NCBI GenBank assembly: GCA_963715675.1
Contig: OY970265.1
Coordinates: forward strand, 4,030,001 to 4,094,000
Direction: 5' to 3'
DNA from: DASVWZ01 sp963715675
GTDB lineage: Bacteria; Acidobacteriota; Terriglobia; Terriglobales; Acidobacteriaceae
Length of the DNA: 64,000 nucleotides
In this document: piece by piece, positions 26,179 through 35,173 of the stretch
Layout of the letters: the number at the start of each line of letters is the position of its first letter
Position numbering within the stretch: position 1 is the stretch's first letter
The notes under the pieces: model-generated
Seen by the model: only the letters and a program-made list of their open reading frames with translations
What the model was told of the DNA's origin: nothing
The model's database searches: none
Translations under genes and position numbers: made by a program

Positions 26179-28212
26179 TTACGCTCTGACCAACTCTCGC
26201 TTTTCACTTGGCTCGTATTCCACAATGTACCCCGCCACCGCACTCGCGGCCACGGTCAGCGGGCTCGCCAGATACATCTGGCCCGGTCCGCTGCGGCCGG
26301 GGAAGTTGCGGTTTTGCGCGCTGATCACGACCTGGTCAGGCCTCGTCGAAACGCCCGGTCCCGCGTTGATGCAGGCGCCGCAACTGGGCTCGATCACGTG
26401 CGCTCCGGCCTTCTGAAACACGTCCAGATAGCCCTTGCTCAGGCAGTACTCGCGCGTCTCCTGCGATCCGAATTGGATGTAGAACTTCACCGACTCGGCA
26501 ACGCGCTTGCCGTGCTTGAGCGCGTCGGCGAGGACGGCAGCGTACATGTCCATGTCTTCGTTCTTGCCCGCGGTGCAGGTGCCGCCGTAGGCAAGTTCGA
26601 TGGGCACCGGAGTGTTCAGTTCACGAATATACTTGCCGTTCCCCGGATCGCCGGGCGTGGCCACCATGGGTGTGATCTGGGCGGCATCGAGTTCGATTAC
26701 GTGCGCATACTCCGCATCAGGATCGCTGTAGAGCCCTTCGATCATGGCTTCGGCTTTCTTGCGGTCCATGCCGCGCCGCTCCACGAGAAAATCGACAGCT
26801 TTTCGGTCGGGCGCAACGATGCCGGTGAACCCACCGATTTCCGCTGCCATGTTGGTCATGGTCGCGCGTTCGTCGACACTGAGTTCTTCAATGGCCTCGC
26901 CCGCATACTCCATAACCTTCGCCAGCGCCTTGCCGCTGCGGACATATTCCAGGCTGAGAATCTTGAGGATGAAATCCTTCGCGGTCACGTTCGGATGTTT
27001 CTTGCCCCGAATCACAATCTTCACCGACTCGGGCACCTTCACGCGTACGTCTTTCGTGATCCAGCTATTGAAAACGTCGGTGGTGCCGATGCCGAAAGCC
27101 ACGCAGCCAATCGCTCCCACATGCGGCGTGTGCGAATCCGAACCAATGTTCAACTGGCCGGGCAGGGCGTAGCTTTCCAGCACAATCGAATGGCAGATGC
27201 CTTCCGATCCTTTGCGGTCTTTCAGTTCGCCATGCAGCCGGATTCCCTGCTTGGCCGCGAAATCCTGCTGCTTCATCTTAAGTTGCGTGGCCAAGTCGAG
27301 CAGGCCGATTTTCTTTTTTTCCTCCGAGATCACTTCGTCCAGAAATGTCAGGTGATCACGGAAGAAGAGAATGCTCGAAGGATCGTTCACCTTGGCGTCT
27401 TTACCGACGTAATGCTCGAAGAAAATCGCCGCCATGGGCGTAACGTATTCATGGCTGAAGCGCAGGTCGGCGCGGGCAAAGCCGGTGTCGCCGGGCTTCA
27501 CGGCTGCGACTCCGACTTCTCCCCGTTCATTGATCATGTGGCGGGCGAAAATCTTCTCGGCCAGCGTCATGGGGCGCTTTTCTGTCTTGATCGGCGGCAG
27601 AAAAACTTTCTTCTGCATGCGGGCCACGTTGAACGGGAACAACCCGCCGTATTCGATCACCTGCCGCGTGATCTCGTCTTCTCCCGCGGTAAATTCACTC
27701 AGCGCGATTTCTTCGCCACCGCGAATCCGGTCAATCAGCGCAAAGTTCGTCGAAGTCAGCAGTCCCAGGTTCTGGCAGTTCTGCTTGTAGATACGCTCGA
27801 TGTTCTCGGCGATCACCACGCGGATCCCCGCACACATCTCCGCGTAGGGAGACTGCTCGCGGCTCGATCCTTTTCCGCGGCGCTTGCCGCTGACTGCACA
27901 GACAAAGCCGCCGCGCTTCACGTCTCCGCGGCCGATCGGCAGCACACCGCCGCATTTCAGCCCCAGGTAAGGGATTTCGCCCAGGGTCTCGTCAAAGTAG
28001 AAGCAATAATGCGCGGGAGTGATTTCGTCGGTCGAAATATCGTCGCGCAGCTTGGGATTATTGGCAGGATTCTTTGTGTCCCAGGGGAGGTCTTCGCCGG
28101 CAAGCTGACGCTTGATCAGTTCGGGATCTTCGGTGAGAAAAAGAAGGCGTCCGGTCAGACGCACGTGGTCAGGACGTTTTTCGATTTTGCGCTGCAGTAA
28201 GGAATCAATCAC
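26179..28212 (-). CDS. Aconitase-family hydratase with swivel domain first
   Basis: A 677-residue iron-sulphur hydro-lyase. Residues ~50-180 are the swivelling domain normally placed last in aconitase A or encoded separately as LeuD: GKGSSREQSPYAEMCAGI and IERIYKQNCQNLGLL. The catalytic domains follow: FARADLRFSHEYVTPM, GSDSHTPHVGAIG, GGTCTAGKNEDMDM (first cluster Cys) and EPSCGACINAGPGV (the Cys-x-x-Cys pair). All three cluster ligands are present. Swivel-first order is otherwise seen in aconitase B, but there is no HEAT-like N-terminal domain here. It could be aconitase, homoaconitase or isopropylmalate dehydratase. No leucine or lysine genes are nearby to decide. Confidence 0.85.
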   Translation of the reverse strand: MIDSLLQRKIEKRPDHVRLTGRLLFLTEDPELIKRQLAGEDLPWDTKNPANNPKLRDDISTDEITPAHYCFYFDETLGEIPYLGLKCGGVLPIGRGDVKRGGFVCAVSGKRRGKGSSREQSPYAEMCAGIRVVIAENIERIYKQNCQNLGLLTSTNFALIDRIRGGEEIALSEFTAGEDEITRQVIEYGGLFPFNVARMQKKVFLPPIKTEKRPMTLAEKIFARHMINERGEVGVAAVKPGDTGFARADLRFSHEYVTPMAAIFFEHYVGKDAKVNDPSSILFFRDHLTFLDEVISEEKKKIGLLDLATQLKMKQQDFAAKQGIRLHGELKDRKGSEGICHSIVLESYALPGQLNIGSDSHTPHVGAIGCVAFGIGTTDVFNSWITKDVRVKVPESVKIVIRGKKHPNVTAKDFILKILSLEYVRSGKALAKVMEYAGEAIEELSVDERATMTNMAAEIGGFTGIVAPDRKAVDFLVERRGMDRKKAEAMIEGLYSDPDAEYAHVIELDAAQITPMVATPGDPGNGKYIRELNTPVPIELAYGGTCTAGKNEDMDMYAAVLADALKHGKRVAESVKFYIQFGSQETREYCLSKGYLDVFQKAGAHVIEPSCGACINAGPGVSTRPDQVVISAQNRNFPGRSGPGQMYLASPLTVAASAVAGYIVEYEPSEKRELVRA

Positions 28213-28375
28213 AGTTTCAGCCTAGGTAAAGATCGGGGCCATCCCCTGTTTCATTTTAACTCGAATGTCCTGTTCCCCTCTGCCATGCGGAGCGAGTTGT
28301 CAAAGACCTGATGCCAACGGCGTGGTGGCCGCCAGCGTTTACTGTGCCGATTTGGGAAATACAGCCTAATGCTCG

Positions 28376-28575
28376 ATATACCCCCTCCCCCTCGGTCTAG
28401 TGGAATCATGAAGTTACGGACATTTCCCCGCTAAAATCTAGAGCAGATTGGGCTTAGGGGTAAAATCTAGATTCTTAACGAGTTATATGTCGTAAACGTG
28501 CGTTCTCCAAAAGATATACCTTGATGATGCCGGTTTGCCGGGCTGGGGTCAAGGAAAAAGTGAGGCGCAGCCCGC
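28376..28575 (-). repeat. ~200 bp dispersed repeat, copy B (inverted relative to 7063-7265)
   Basis: The reverse complement of copy A, about four-fifths identical. It starts (plus strand) with ATATACCCCCTCCCCCTCGG and carries two TAGATTTT elements. Beyond 28575 the two loci no longer match. It lies 164 bases upstream of the aconitase-family start and ~140 bases before a small ORF. The preceding stretch, 28213-28375, holds the promoter side of the aconitase gene and nothing else recognised. Confidence 0.8.
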
Positions 28576-28715
28576 GCCAGAGCCTCTTTATGGTTTCGGC
28601 GAAATGTAGCCTCCCCGGGTAGCCCTGTCAATGGCACGGCAGTAGGTTATCATGGTCTCCGTGTCCATCAAATGCAAGAATCCTGAAAAACGATCCGCCG
28701 GAATACGGAATCAAG

Positions 28716-28949
28716 TTGCTCGTCAAGTTCGATGGTGAAGACCAGTACCGCAAAAAGTGGTTCCCGTCAGAAACAGAGCTGAGTGCGGTTTTGCGTGAAG
28801 CAATCACATCTGCATCACCAGAAGAGCTTGTTGGGCTCACAACTGCGGGGCTGCGGTCGAACGGGAGGGAGGAATATGCGGTTCCGGGTAAGGGTGACGA
28901 GTGGGTGAGCCTCTTCACAGTAGGGGAACGTGTTGGTTTCACCTGCTAA
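28716..28949 (+). CDS. Small hypothetical protein beside repeat copy B
   Basis: A ~77-residue acidic ORF beginning at a TTG; the open frame extends upstream (it could start at CTG 28683, giving LKNDPPEYGIK). Text such as KFDGEDQYRKKWFPSETELS and LREAITSASPEELVGLT looks like a real compact domain rather than noise, and an ATG in another frame at 28652 (M-V-S-V-S-I-K-C-K-N) may point to a frameshift near 28680. I do not recognise it. Whether it is an intact gene or a remnant is undecided. Confidence 0.35.
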   Translation: MLVKFDGEDQYRKKWFPSETELSAVLREAITSASPEELVGLTTAGLRSNGREEYAVPGKGDEWVSLFTVGERVGFTC

Positions 28950-29092
28950 TCACCTGGCGCTGGCGCCCTGTATGAGCGAAGACCGCTAAGGGTGCCGTCC
29001 GTCCGTGTTGTTGAATGTACCTTCCTGTGCGGATTCGGTTCCCTCTGCCCCGCCGTCTGAATTCTCCCCATAACGGCACCAGCGTAGGTGGT

Positions 29093-30019
29093 CTAGTGAT
29101 GGCCGTGCGCCCGGTCATACTTTTCGCCGGCTGGAATCGCCGCCGACAGGCGATTTTCTTTTGGAGCGAGCGGGCAGGTGGCGTAGGGCGTCACCGCGCA
29201 GGGTGGATTGTAGGCGCGGTTGAAGTCGAGCACCACGGTGCCGTTGACCACAGGATCGGTCTCGAGGAAGCGGCCACCGGGATAGGTATCGGTTTTCGAG
29301 GTCAGGTCGCTGAACACGAAGGAAACGCCCTGGGACGCATCGCCGCCGAGCGCCGTCAGCCGCAGCTGTTGGCCGTCGATGGTGAAGAGAACTTCTCCGG
29401 CAATGGGCACGGGAGTCGTGTCGCCCAGCACGTTGGGCACATCGACAGTCTTCTTGCCGTCCGATGGCACCCATTTCGCGGTGACGCGATAATTCATGTT
29501 CAGCGGGAAGAAAATCGGACCGGCATAGTTGCGGACGGCGGGACTGTTCAGGTCGCGGACGCGGATGCCGATGCGCTGGCCGCGCTTGATCACCAGCATG
29601 CGCAGGCTGCCCAGCTCGATGATGGTCGGCTTGCCGGAAATATCCGGCTGCAACTGAGCGCTGGTCACCGGCCTGCCGTCGATCTTAGCCGCCACGCCGG
29701 GGAGGAACTTGACGCTTACCGTCTCGCCTTGAAGTTCGAAGCTGCCAACGTGAGCGTCTGCCGATCCTGCGGGAAGAGCCACGGCGCTCGACGGGTCGGT
29801 TCCGCAACTGTTCGAGCCCGGCTTCAACCAGAACAATCCCGCCAAGGTCAGCCAATTTTTCTTGAGGTCGTCGATCTGTTCGAGCTTCCACTTTTCGTAG
29901 GACTGGAGATAGGCTGCGTCCGGTGCGGGCGGGGCGCTTTTGTCGGCGGCAAAGGAGCCGGCGGCGCAGAGAATCGCAAGAAACGCCAGGGCAAAAACTG
30001 TCTTCGATCGAGCTGTCAT
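29093..30019 (-). CDS. Exported DUF1684 family protein
   Basis: A 308-residue protein with a signal peptide (MTARSKTVFALAFLAILCAAG). The start at 30019 is chosen for the AGGAGG six bases upstream; an in-frame ATG five codons earlier lacks one. The DUF1684 hallmark fills the C-terminal third: GGRFLETDPV, LDFNRAYNPPCAVTPYATCP and PKENRLSAAIPAGEK. Other landmarks are NWLTLAGLFWLKPG and RIGIRVRDLNSPA. Members are widespread secreted proteins of unknown activity; the invariant Asn-Pro-Pro-Cys and Cys-Pro residues hint at a metal or disulphide site. Confidence 0.88.
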   Translation of the reverse strand: MTARSKTVFALAFLAILCAAGSFAADKSAPPAPDAAYLQSYEKWKLEQIDDLKKNWLTLAGLFWLKPGSNSCGTDPSSAVALPAGSADAHVGSFELQGETVSVKFLPGVAAKIDGRPVTSAQLQPDISGKPTIIELGSLRMLVIKRGQRIGIRVRDLNSPAVRNYAGPIFFPLNMNYRVTAKWVPSDGKKTVDVPNVLGDTTPVPIAGEVLFTIDGQQLRLTALGGDASQGVSFVFSDLTSKTDTYPGGRFLETDPVVNGTVVLDFNRAYNPPCAVTPYATCPLAPKENRLSAAIPAGEKYDRAHGHH

Positions 30020-30057
30020 GAAGAACCTCCTCACATCTGTGCTCGGTGTCCTGGCCA

Positions 30058-30092
30058 GAAAGAAACAGTAACCACAGAGGACGCAGAGGAAT
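30058..30092. repeat. CACAGAGG-type dispersed element
   Basis: AACCACAGAGGACGCAGAGG is the complement-strand form of the text at 60871-60912 and 62735-62762 (CCTCTGTGTCTCTGTGGT type). It occupies the gap between the DUF1684 gene and the 3' end of the inositol monophosphatase gene. Function unknown. Confidence 0.45.
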
Positions 30093-30097
30093 ACAGC

Positions 30098-30946
30098 CTA
30101 CCGAAAGGCACGCGGGTCGGGCAATTCCTCCAGGCCGCGCCCGGCAAAAATCTGGGCAAACTCGGACAGCAGCGCGTCGTGGATCAACCCATTCGAGGCC
30201 AGGGTTTCGCGGCTATTCAACTGAAATGGTCCGCCGCTCATGTCGGTGACTTTCCCGCCGGCTTCCTCCACCAGAAGCACGCCGGCTGCGGTGTCCCAGG
30301 GATTCAGGTTGAATTCCCAGAAGCCATCGAAGCGCCCGCACGCCACACAGCAAAGATCGAGGGCAGCGGAACCGGCGCGGCGCACTCCGTGGGTCCGTAG
30401 CGTGATCTGGTGATAAAAGAAAATGTTCGGATTGGCGTGGCGCTTATGGCTGGGAAAACCCGTCGCTACCAGGCATTCCACCAGCCGCGGGGTTTCCGAT
30501 ACGTGGATGCGGAGACCATTCAGGTAAGCTCCGCTGCCTTGCTCGGCGGCAAACATCTCGTCACGCGTGGGATCATAGATCACGCCCGCGATCCGCTTGC
30601 CTTTGAAGTCCAGCGCCATGGACACGCAGAACACCGGAAAGCCGTGCGCGAAGTTCGTGGTCCCATCCAGCGGATCGACGTACCATCGGTAGTCGCTGCC
30701 CGTATCCTGCAAACCACCTTCTTCGCCCAGTATGTCATGGGAGGGCCATTTGGCCTTGATTCGCTCCCGGATCAGCAGTTCGGAGGTGCGGTCAGCCACC
30801 GTCACCAGGTCGGCATCGCCCTTGTACTCGATCTTTACGTGCCGGTCGAAGTGCTCCATCAGCAGTGCGCCAGCCTCGCGAGCGATCTCGGCCATGGCGG
30901 GAACCAAGTCACCTGCCGGAAATTTCGGGGAAGTATGCAAACTCAT
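30098..30946 (-). CDS. suhB: Inositol-1-monophosphatase family protein
   Basis: A magnesium-dependent, lithium-sensitive sugar phosphatase, probably hydrolysing inositol 1-phosphate or a related phosphate ester. The three metal-binding motifs are present: GEEGG (residues ~73-77), WYVDPLDGTTNFAHG (~88-102) and NPWDTAAGVLLVEEAGG (~213-229). The length of 282 is normal. AAAGGA lies four bases before the ATG. Related enzymes can act on 3'-phosphoadenosine phosphate or fructose bisphosphate, so the symbol is by closest family resemblance. Confidence 0.9.
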   Translation of the reverse strand: MSLHTSPKFPAGDLVPAMAEIAREAGALLMEHFDRHVKIEYKGDADLVTVADRTSELLIRERIKAKWPSHDILGEEGGLQDTGSDYRWYVDPLDGTTNFAHGFPVFCVSMALDFKGKRIAGVIYDPTRDEMFAAEQGSGAYLNGLRIHVSETPRLVECLVATGFPSHKRHANPNIFFYHQITLRTHGVRRAGSAALDLCCVACGRFDGFWEFNLNPWDTAAGVLLVEEAGGKVTDMSGGPFQLNSRETLASNGLIHDALLSEFAQIFAGRGLEELPDPRAFR

Positions 30947-31029
30947 GATCCTTTCTGCGAGAGGAGTTGGATTGAGGCCAGCGCGGGTAACGGATCATTT
31001 TGAAATACCCCGCGCAAGATCCCCCTCGG

Positions 31030-31066
31030 CGCGCTTCGCTTGCTCGGGGCAGGCTCTCGCCCCGGG
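31030..31066. repeat. CTCAGGGCAGGCTC dispersed element, copy 2
   Basis: GCGCTTCGCTTGCTCGGGGC followed by AGGCTCTCGCCCCGGG resembles the elements at 7309-7360 and 56493-56545. It lies in the untranslated gap between the Hfq-like gene and suhB. Confidence 0.45.
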
Positions 31067-31136
31067 AGTAAAGACGCGGGGCTTCGGGATGACGCCTGTG
31101 AAAACAGGGCCGAACTGAGACGCTGCCACCGGGGCC

Positions 31137-31418
31137 TCAAGCTTTGCTCCTTTTGGGCGCCCCGGCTTCGGCGATGTACATGATCTCATGCTTGAAGATG
31201 AACAGATTGGGCACGCCGTCGCGGGTCAGCCGCACCATATTCTTGTCGTAGTACTCAATCCATCCATGCAGGAGGTCGCCGTCCCTCAGCTTGATGCGCA
31301 CCGGCCGTTGCTTGTCGCAGAGCGCCTTCAGGTAATTGGCTTCTTCACAGGTTTCCTCGGGAGGAACCGCTTTCGGCTTTCGCAGCGGGCCATGCCCGCC
31401 GCCTTCGTGGAATGGCAT
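31137..31418 (-). CDS. Hfq-like Sm-fold RNA-binding protein
   Basis: A 93-residue protein. Residues ~29-83 align end to end with Hfq: YLKALCDKQRPVRIKLRDG is the N-terminal helix and first strand, LLHGWIEYYDKNMVRL is the Sm1 motif (Gly, then Phe/Tyr-Asp), and FIFKHEIMYI equals the Sm2 Y-K-H motif of Hfq. A ~25-residue N-terminal extension and a short basic tail (PKRSKA) are extra. Hfq hexamers pair small RNAs with messages; this divergent form is probably the acidobacterial counterpart, though the distal-face residues differ. No clear ribosome site is seen before the ATG. It does not sit beside miaA or hflX as the enterobacterial gene does. Confidence 0.75.
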   Translation of the reverse strand: MPFHEGGGHGPLRKPKAVPPEETCEEANYLKALCDKQRPVRIKLRDGDLLHGWIEYYDKNMVRLTRDGVPNLFIFKHEIMYIAEAGAPKRSKA

Positions 31419-31475
31419 AGGGATATCTTACACGGGAGGATTGCGGACCCACAGCGACGACTTAATCCGAAGCCT

Positions 31476-34400
31476 TTAGAACGAAACCTTAAGTGAGAAC
31501 TCGAGCGCCCGGGGTGAGCCGAGAGCAAACACGCCCGATCCCAGGCCCAGACGGTTGCTGGCGGGCTGCTCTCCCGGTGTGCCATTGACCGCGCCGGACT
31601 GTCCACTCAGCACTCCGCTCAGCGGATTTACCGGCCCGTCAAAATTGGCGAAGTTCAGCACATTGTAGAATGACACTCCGGGCTGAACTTCGACTTTATC
31701 TTTGACCTTGTAGATCCAGTTGAGGCTCAAATCCAGTGCGCGCAGCCAGCCCATGTTGGCTTCACCCGCGGGCGCCACTGACATAGGCTGCTGCACCCCT
31801 TGCAGACTAAACAGCTGGCCTTGCGTGAACAGGCCGTTCTGAATGAGCACCTGGCCCGCAGGAGTGGGTTTCCCGGCAAAGTTCTGGTTGTAGTTCTGAA
31901 TCACGTTGTTGATGTTGCCGGCGTTGATGTTCCGTGCAAACGAGCCGATGTTGGTTCCGGGCAGCACATCTCCCAGACCGCCGTTGTCGGCGAAGCTGCC
32001 GTCGCCGGTGCCGTCCCCGGTGATGTCAGTCACGAAGATGCCTCCCGCAGTTCCCGTGGGATTGAGGGTGAGCGTGACCGGCAGCGGGCTGTAGAAGTGG
32101 CCGATCATGCCGAGCCGGAATTTATAGGGCAGGTCCATGGAGCCGCCAAACGATACTTGATGTTTGCGGTCCAGCCCGTTTGGACCCAGGTAATGCAAGG
32201 GATTATTGAAGTCGGTGGCGATGCTGATGAAATCGTTGTCCTGGGCGGGCGCGATGTATTTGGAGTACGAATAGGAGACTTGCAGGTTCAGGCTGCGAAT
32301 GTGGCGGAAAGGGTTCTGCAGGTCCTGTTTGAGAGAAAGCTGCAGGCCGTTGTATTCCGCGCGGCCGCTGGGAAACAGCATCTGGTTGGCGCCCAGGTTG
32401 GGGTTGATGCCGGGAAAGGCGGCGGCGGGTTCTCCCGCGAGCGCGCACGGAGATCCGAAGCAGAGGGAATAGCCGGAATCGAGGCCGAAGGAGGCGAAGT
32501 CGGAAATCGTAGCTCCACCCACGGGTCCGCCGTTTACACTCGGGTGAAGTCCGGGGCAAGCCGTGATGGCGCCGTTGATCGAAGAAACCCCGCAGGCCGC
32601 GAGGGTGTTTTGAACCGCGTTTTTTGCAGCTTTCAGGTTGAAGAATCGCGCGTCGCCGACGTGATTGGTGTCGATCGCCAGCAGTGTATGGGTCTCGATG
32701 TTGCGGAGGTAGTCCGCAGTAAAGACCATTCCCTTGCGAATTTCGTGCTGGATGCCAAAGTTCATCTGTACTGAGCGCGGGCTCACGTAATTGGGAGCCA
32801 GCAGGTTGGTTCCAGTAGCGTCCAACCCGTCCGCCAAGGTTGTTCCAACGAATGAAGGGTTGGGAGCCGCCGGCCCGACCGCCGACGTGGCAGCTTGATA
32901 CTGCGCCTGGTAAGCCAGAATTTGAGGAGCCGCCTGCCCGATGGTCTCGCCGCTGCAAAAGGTCGGTGCGGGAAGCGGTGGGCCTGATATCGGCGGCGCC
33001 GAAGCGTTTCCGCCGGAGCAAACCGTCGGGTTGGCCAGGAACAGCCCGTTCGGCAGGCGTGCCGGGCGGTCGAATTCGACATTATTCCAGATGGAATTTT
33101 CATAGAACAGCCCGATCCCTCCGCGGAGCACGGTCTTGCCGCTGCGGTGAGGATCCCAGGCGACCCCGAGCTGCGGAGCGAAATTCCAGTTCGGCTGGTT
33201 CACCCGATTGCCCAGGCCCGCGCCGAACTGGTTCAAGGCCGGAATCGGCCCCAGATCACTGTCGGAGCGCCCAGTATCCCGCACATAGCGCAATCCATAG
33301 GTTAGGGTCAGATTTGGTTTGATCTTCCAGGCGTCACCAAAATAGAAAGACAGCCGATTGTCGGGACCGAAGCCGCCAGCAGGAAATCCGAAGGCTGGAA
33401 TCTCGGATGAGAAACCTTGTCCATTGCCTAGTTGCACGGTGTTCACCGGGTAGTTGAGCGGGTTGTTGCAGCCACCAGGATAAGGGTGGGGCTTGCTAGG
33501 GTCGCAGTCGGATGCGCCGGCAGAGACTGCCGGCCCGAGTTTCAGGAAGCTGGCGAAACCGCCCCCAAAGATGTGGTTCAGGCCGCCGCCATAGCGCAGG
33601 ACGTGGGTGCCGACTGCCTTGCTGCCGTCATACTTGATCTGACGATCCGACTGGTAAGTCTGCTGGGGCGCGAGAAAACTCGGTCCGGAGCAGAAAGAAT
33701 CCAAACCCGGGGTGAGACAATCCGGATCGTCGCCGATCGCCAGCTCGATGCCGGGCGCAGGATTGAAGATCGAAGATCCCGCAACCGCATCCACAATGCC
33801 GTTACGGAATTTTGTGTAGCCGAAACGGATGCTGTGGGTGTAGCCGCCGGTGTTAAAGTCCAGCCCCACCGCGTGTACCGGCGTGTGGTTCACATTGCCG
33901 AAAGGCTGAAACGAGTTTGGAATAATCGCCAGAACACTTGAATTCTGATCGTAGGAAAACCGGTAGAACATCTTGTAGTTGTTGTTGATCTGCCAGTCCA
34001 GCCGGCCAACGCCCTCGGCTTCGCGGAAGGGAGAGCTAAAACTCCCGGTCAGCGCAGCGAAGGATCCGCCCGGCAGAACCGGATTCAGTAAGTCCTGTTT
34101 CGTTCGCTCCGCATCGAGGAAGAAGAACAGTTTGTTCTTGATGATCGCTCCGCCGAAGTTGCCGCCGAATTGGTTCCGCTGAAAGGGATTGTCCGTGCCA
34201 CCGGGCAGATTCGCGTTCAGCGACTGATCGCGGAAATCGTAGTAACCCTCCCCGTGGTATGAGTTCGTTCCCGACTTCGTGGTCACGTTAACCGACCCCG
34301 AGGAAGTCAGTTCCGTGGAAAGATCGAGCGAGGACTGCTGGATCTGAAATTCCTGGATGGCGCCCTCGGGAACGTTCTGGGTCGTCGTGCCTACGGTTTC

Positions 34401-35042
34401 GTCGCTGATGTCCAGTCCATCCACTTCGATGCGGGCGGTGCGCCCGAAGCGGCCCCCGAAGGAAATCGACGAGAAGCCGTTCTTTGTGGGATCGAAATTC
34501 CCGCCGTCCTGAATCTGTACTCCGGGCTCAAGCTGCGCGAGATCGAGGAAGTTCCGGCCATTGATGGGCAAGTTCTCAATCTGCGTGACCGTGAGAACGC
34601 CCTGCACAGTCGCCTGCTCAGTGTTGACCTGCACGGTGCTGGCTTGCACTTCGACGGTCTCGCTCGCCCGTCCCACCTGCATCTTGACGTTGCCATTGGC
34701 TATATTGCCAACCTGAACCGTCAGCGCCAGCTCAGTGGTTTTAAACCCCGCAGCCTCAACCTTGACGGTGTACGTGCTCGGCAGCAAGGCGGCGGCGTTG
34801 TAGAATCCGCCGGAACCCGTGGTAAGGTTGATGGTCTGTCCGGTGCTCCGGTTTACGATTGTGACCTTGGCTCCGCCAACCACGGCATTGCTCGGATCGG
34901 TGACCGTCCCTTGAATGCCGCCCGTCTCCACGGTGGACTGCGCCAACAGGAATGTCGAGGAGAGGAGAAATCCTACCGCCAGAACCAGACTGCCGGCAGT
35001 CGTGGTGCGAGAAAAATGGGGGCAGAGCCTGAACGACATCAT
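31476..35042 (-). CDS. Oar-like TonB-dependent receptor with carboxypeptidase-regulatory domain
   Basis: A ~1190-residue outer-membrane protein. The start is taken at ATG 35042 (a second ATG follows directly), right after GGAAGGTGG; the frame is open further upstream. A signal peptide ends near ...STFLLAQ. Residues ~40-125 form the CarboxypepD_reg domain (GGIQGTVTDPSNAVVGGAKV, then TGSGGFYNAAALLPSTY). The plug domain follows (PINGRNFLDLAQLEPGVQIQ, then RIEVDGLDISDE) and a long beta-barrel ends in the aromatic residue of LEFSLKVSF. This is the acidobacterial Oar-type receptor, which imports large ligands or sugars using TonB energy; the ligand is unknown. Confidence 0.93.
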   Translation of the reverse strand: MMSFRLCPHFSRTTTAGSLVLAVGFLLSSTFLLAQSTVETGGIQGTVTDPSNAVVGGAKVTIVNRSTGQTINLTTGSGGFYNAAALLPSTYTVKVEAAGFKTTELALTVQVGNIANGNVKMQVGRASETVEVQASTVQVNTEQATVQGVLTVTQIENLPINGRNFLDLAQLEPGVQIQDGGNFDPTKNGFSSISFGGRFGRTARIEVDGLDISDETVGTTTQNVPEGAIQEFQIQQSSLDLSTELTSSGSVNVTTKSGTNSYHGEGYYDFRDQSLNANLPGGTDNPFQRNQFGGNFGGAIIKNKLFFFLDAERTKQDLLNPVLPGGSFAALTGSFSSPFREAEGVGRLDWQINNNYKMFYRFSYDQNSSVLAIIPNSFQPFGNVNHTPVHAVGLDFNTGGYTHSIRFGYTKFRNGIVDAVAGSSIFNPAPGIELAIGDDPDCLTPGLDSFCSGPSFLAPQQTYQSDRQIKYDGSKAVGTHVLRYGGGLNHIFGGGFASFLKLGPAVSAGASDCDPSKPHPYPGGCNNPLNYPVNTVQLGNGQGFSSEIPAFGFPAGGFGPDNRLSFYFGDAWKIKPNLTLTYGLRYVRDTGRSDSDLGPIPALNQFGAGLGNRVNQPNWNFAPQLGVAWDPHRSGKTVLRGGIGLFYENSIWNNVEFDRPARLPNGLFLANPTVCSGGNASAPPISGPPLPAPTFCSGETIGQAAPQILAYQAQYQAATSAVGPAAPNPSFVGTTLADGLDATGTNLLAPNYVSPRSVQMNFGIQHEIRKGMVFTADYLRNIETHTLLAIDTNHVGDARFFNLKAAKNAVQNTLAACGVSSINGAITACPGLHPSVNGGPVGGATISDFASFGLDSGYSLCFGSPCALAGEPAAAFPGINPNLGANQMLFPSGRAEYNGLQLSLKQDLQNPFRHIRSLNLQVSYSYSKYIAPAQDNDFISIATDFNNPLHYLGPNGLDRKHQVSFGGSMDLPYKFRLGMIGHFYSPLPVTLTLNPTGTAGGIFVTDITGDGTGDGSFADNGGLGDVLPGTNIGSFARNINAGNINNVIQNYNQNFAGKPTPAGQVLIQNGLFTQGQLFSLQGVQQPMSVAPAGEANMGWLRALDLSLNWIYKVKDKVEVQPGVSFYNVLNFANFDGPVNPLSGVLSGQSGAVNGTPGEQPASNRLGLGSGVFALGSPRALEFSLKVSF

Positions 35043-35173
35043 CCACCTTCCTATTCGAGGTTTGTGCTGCTCACTCGGAACGCCGAATTTCATTGGCATA
35101 GATAATGCACTGAGGAATGACCTCAGCGCAACCGCACCGTGCTGCCGGGAATTGTCTCGCCTGACGAACCGTT

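Noticed and set aside
26143..28200. Open plus-strand frame of 685 codons opposite the aconitase-family gene
   Set aside because: Shadow of the minus-strand gene, which carries the cluster cysteines and swivel motifs.
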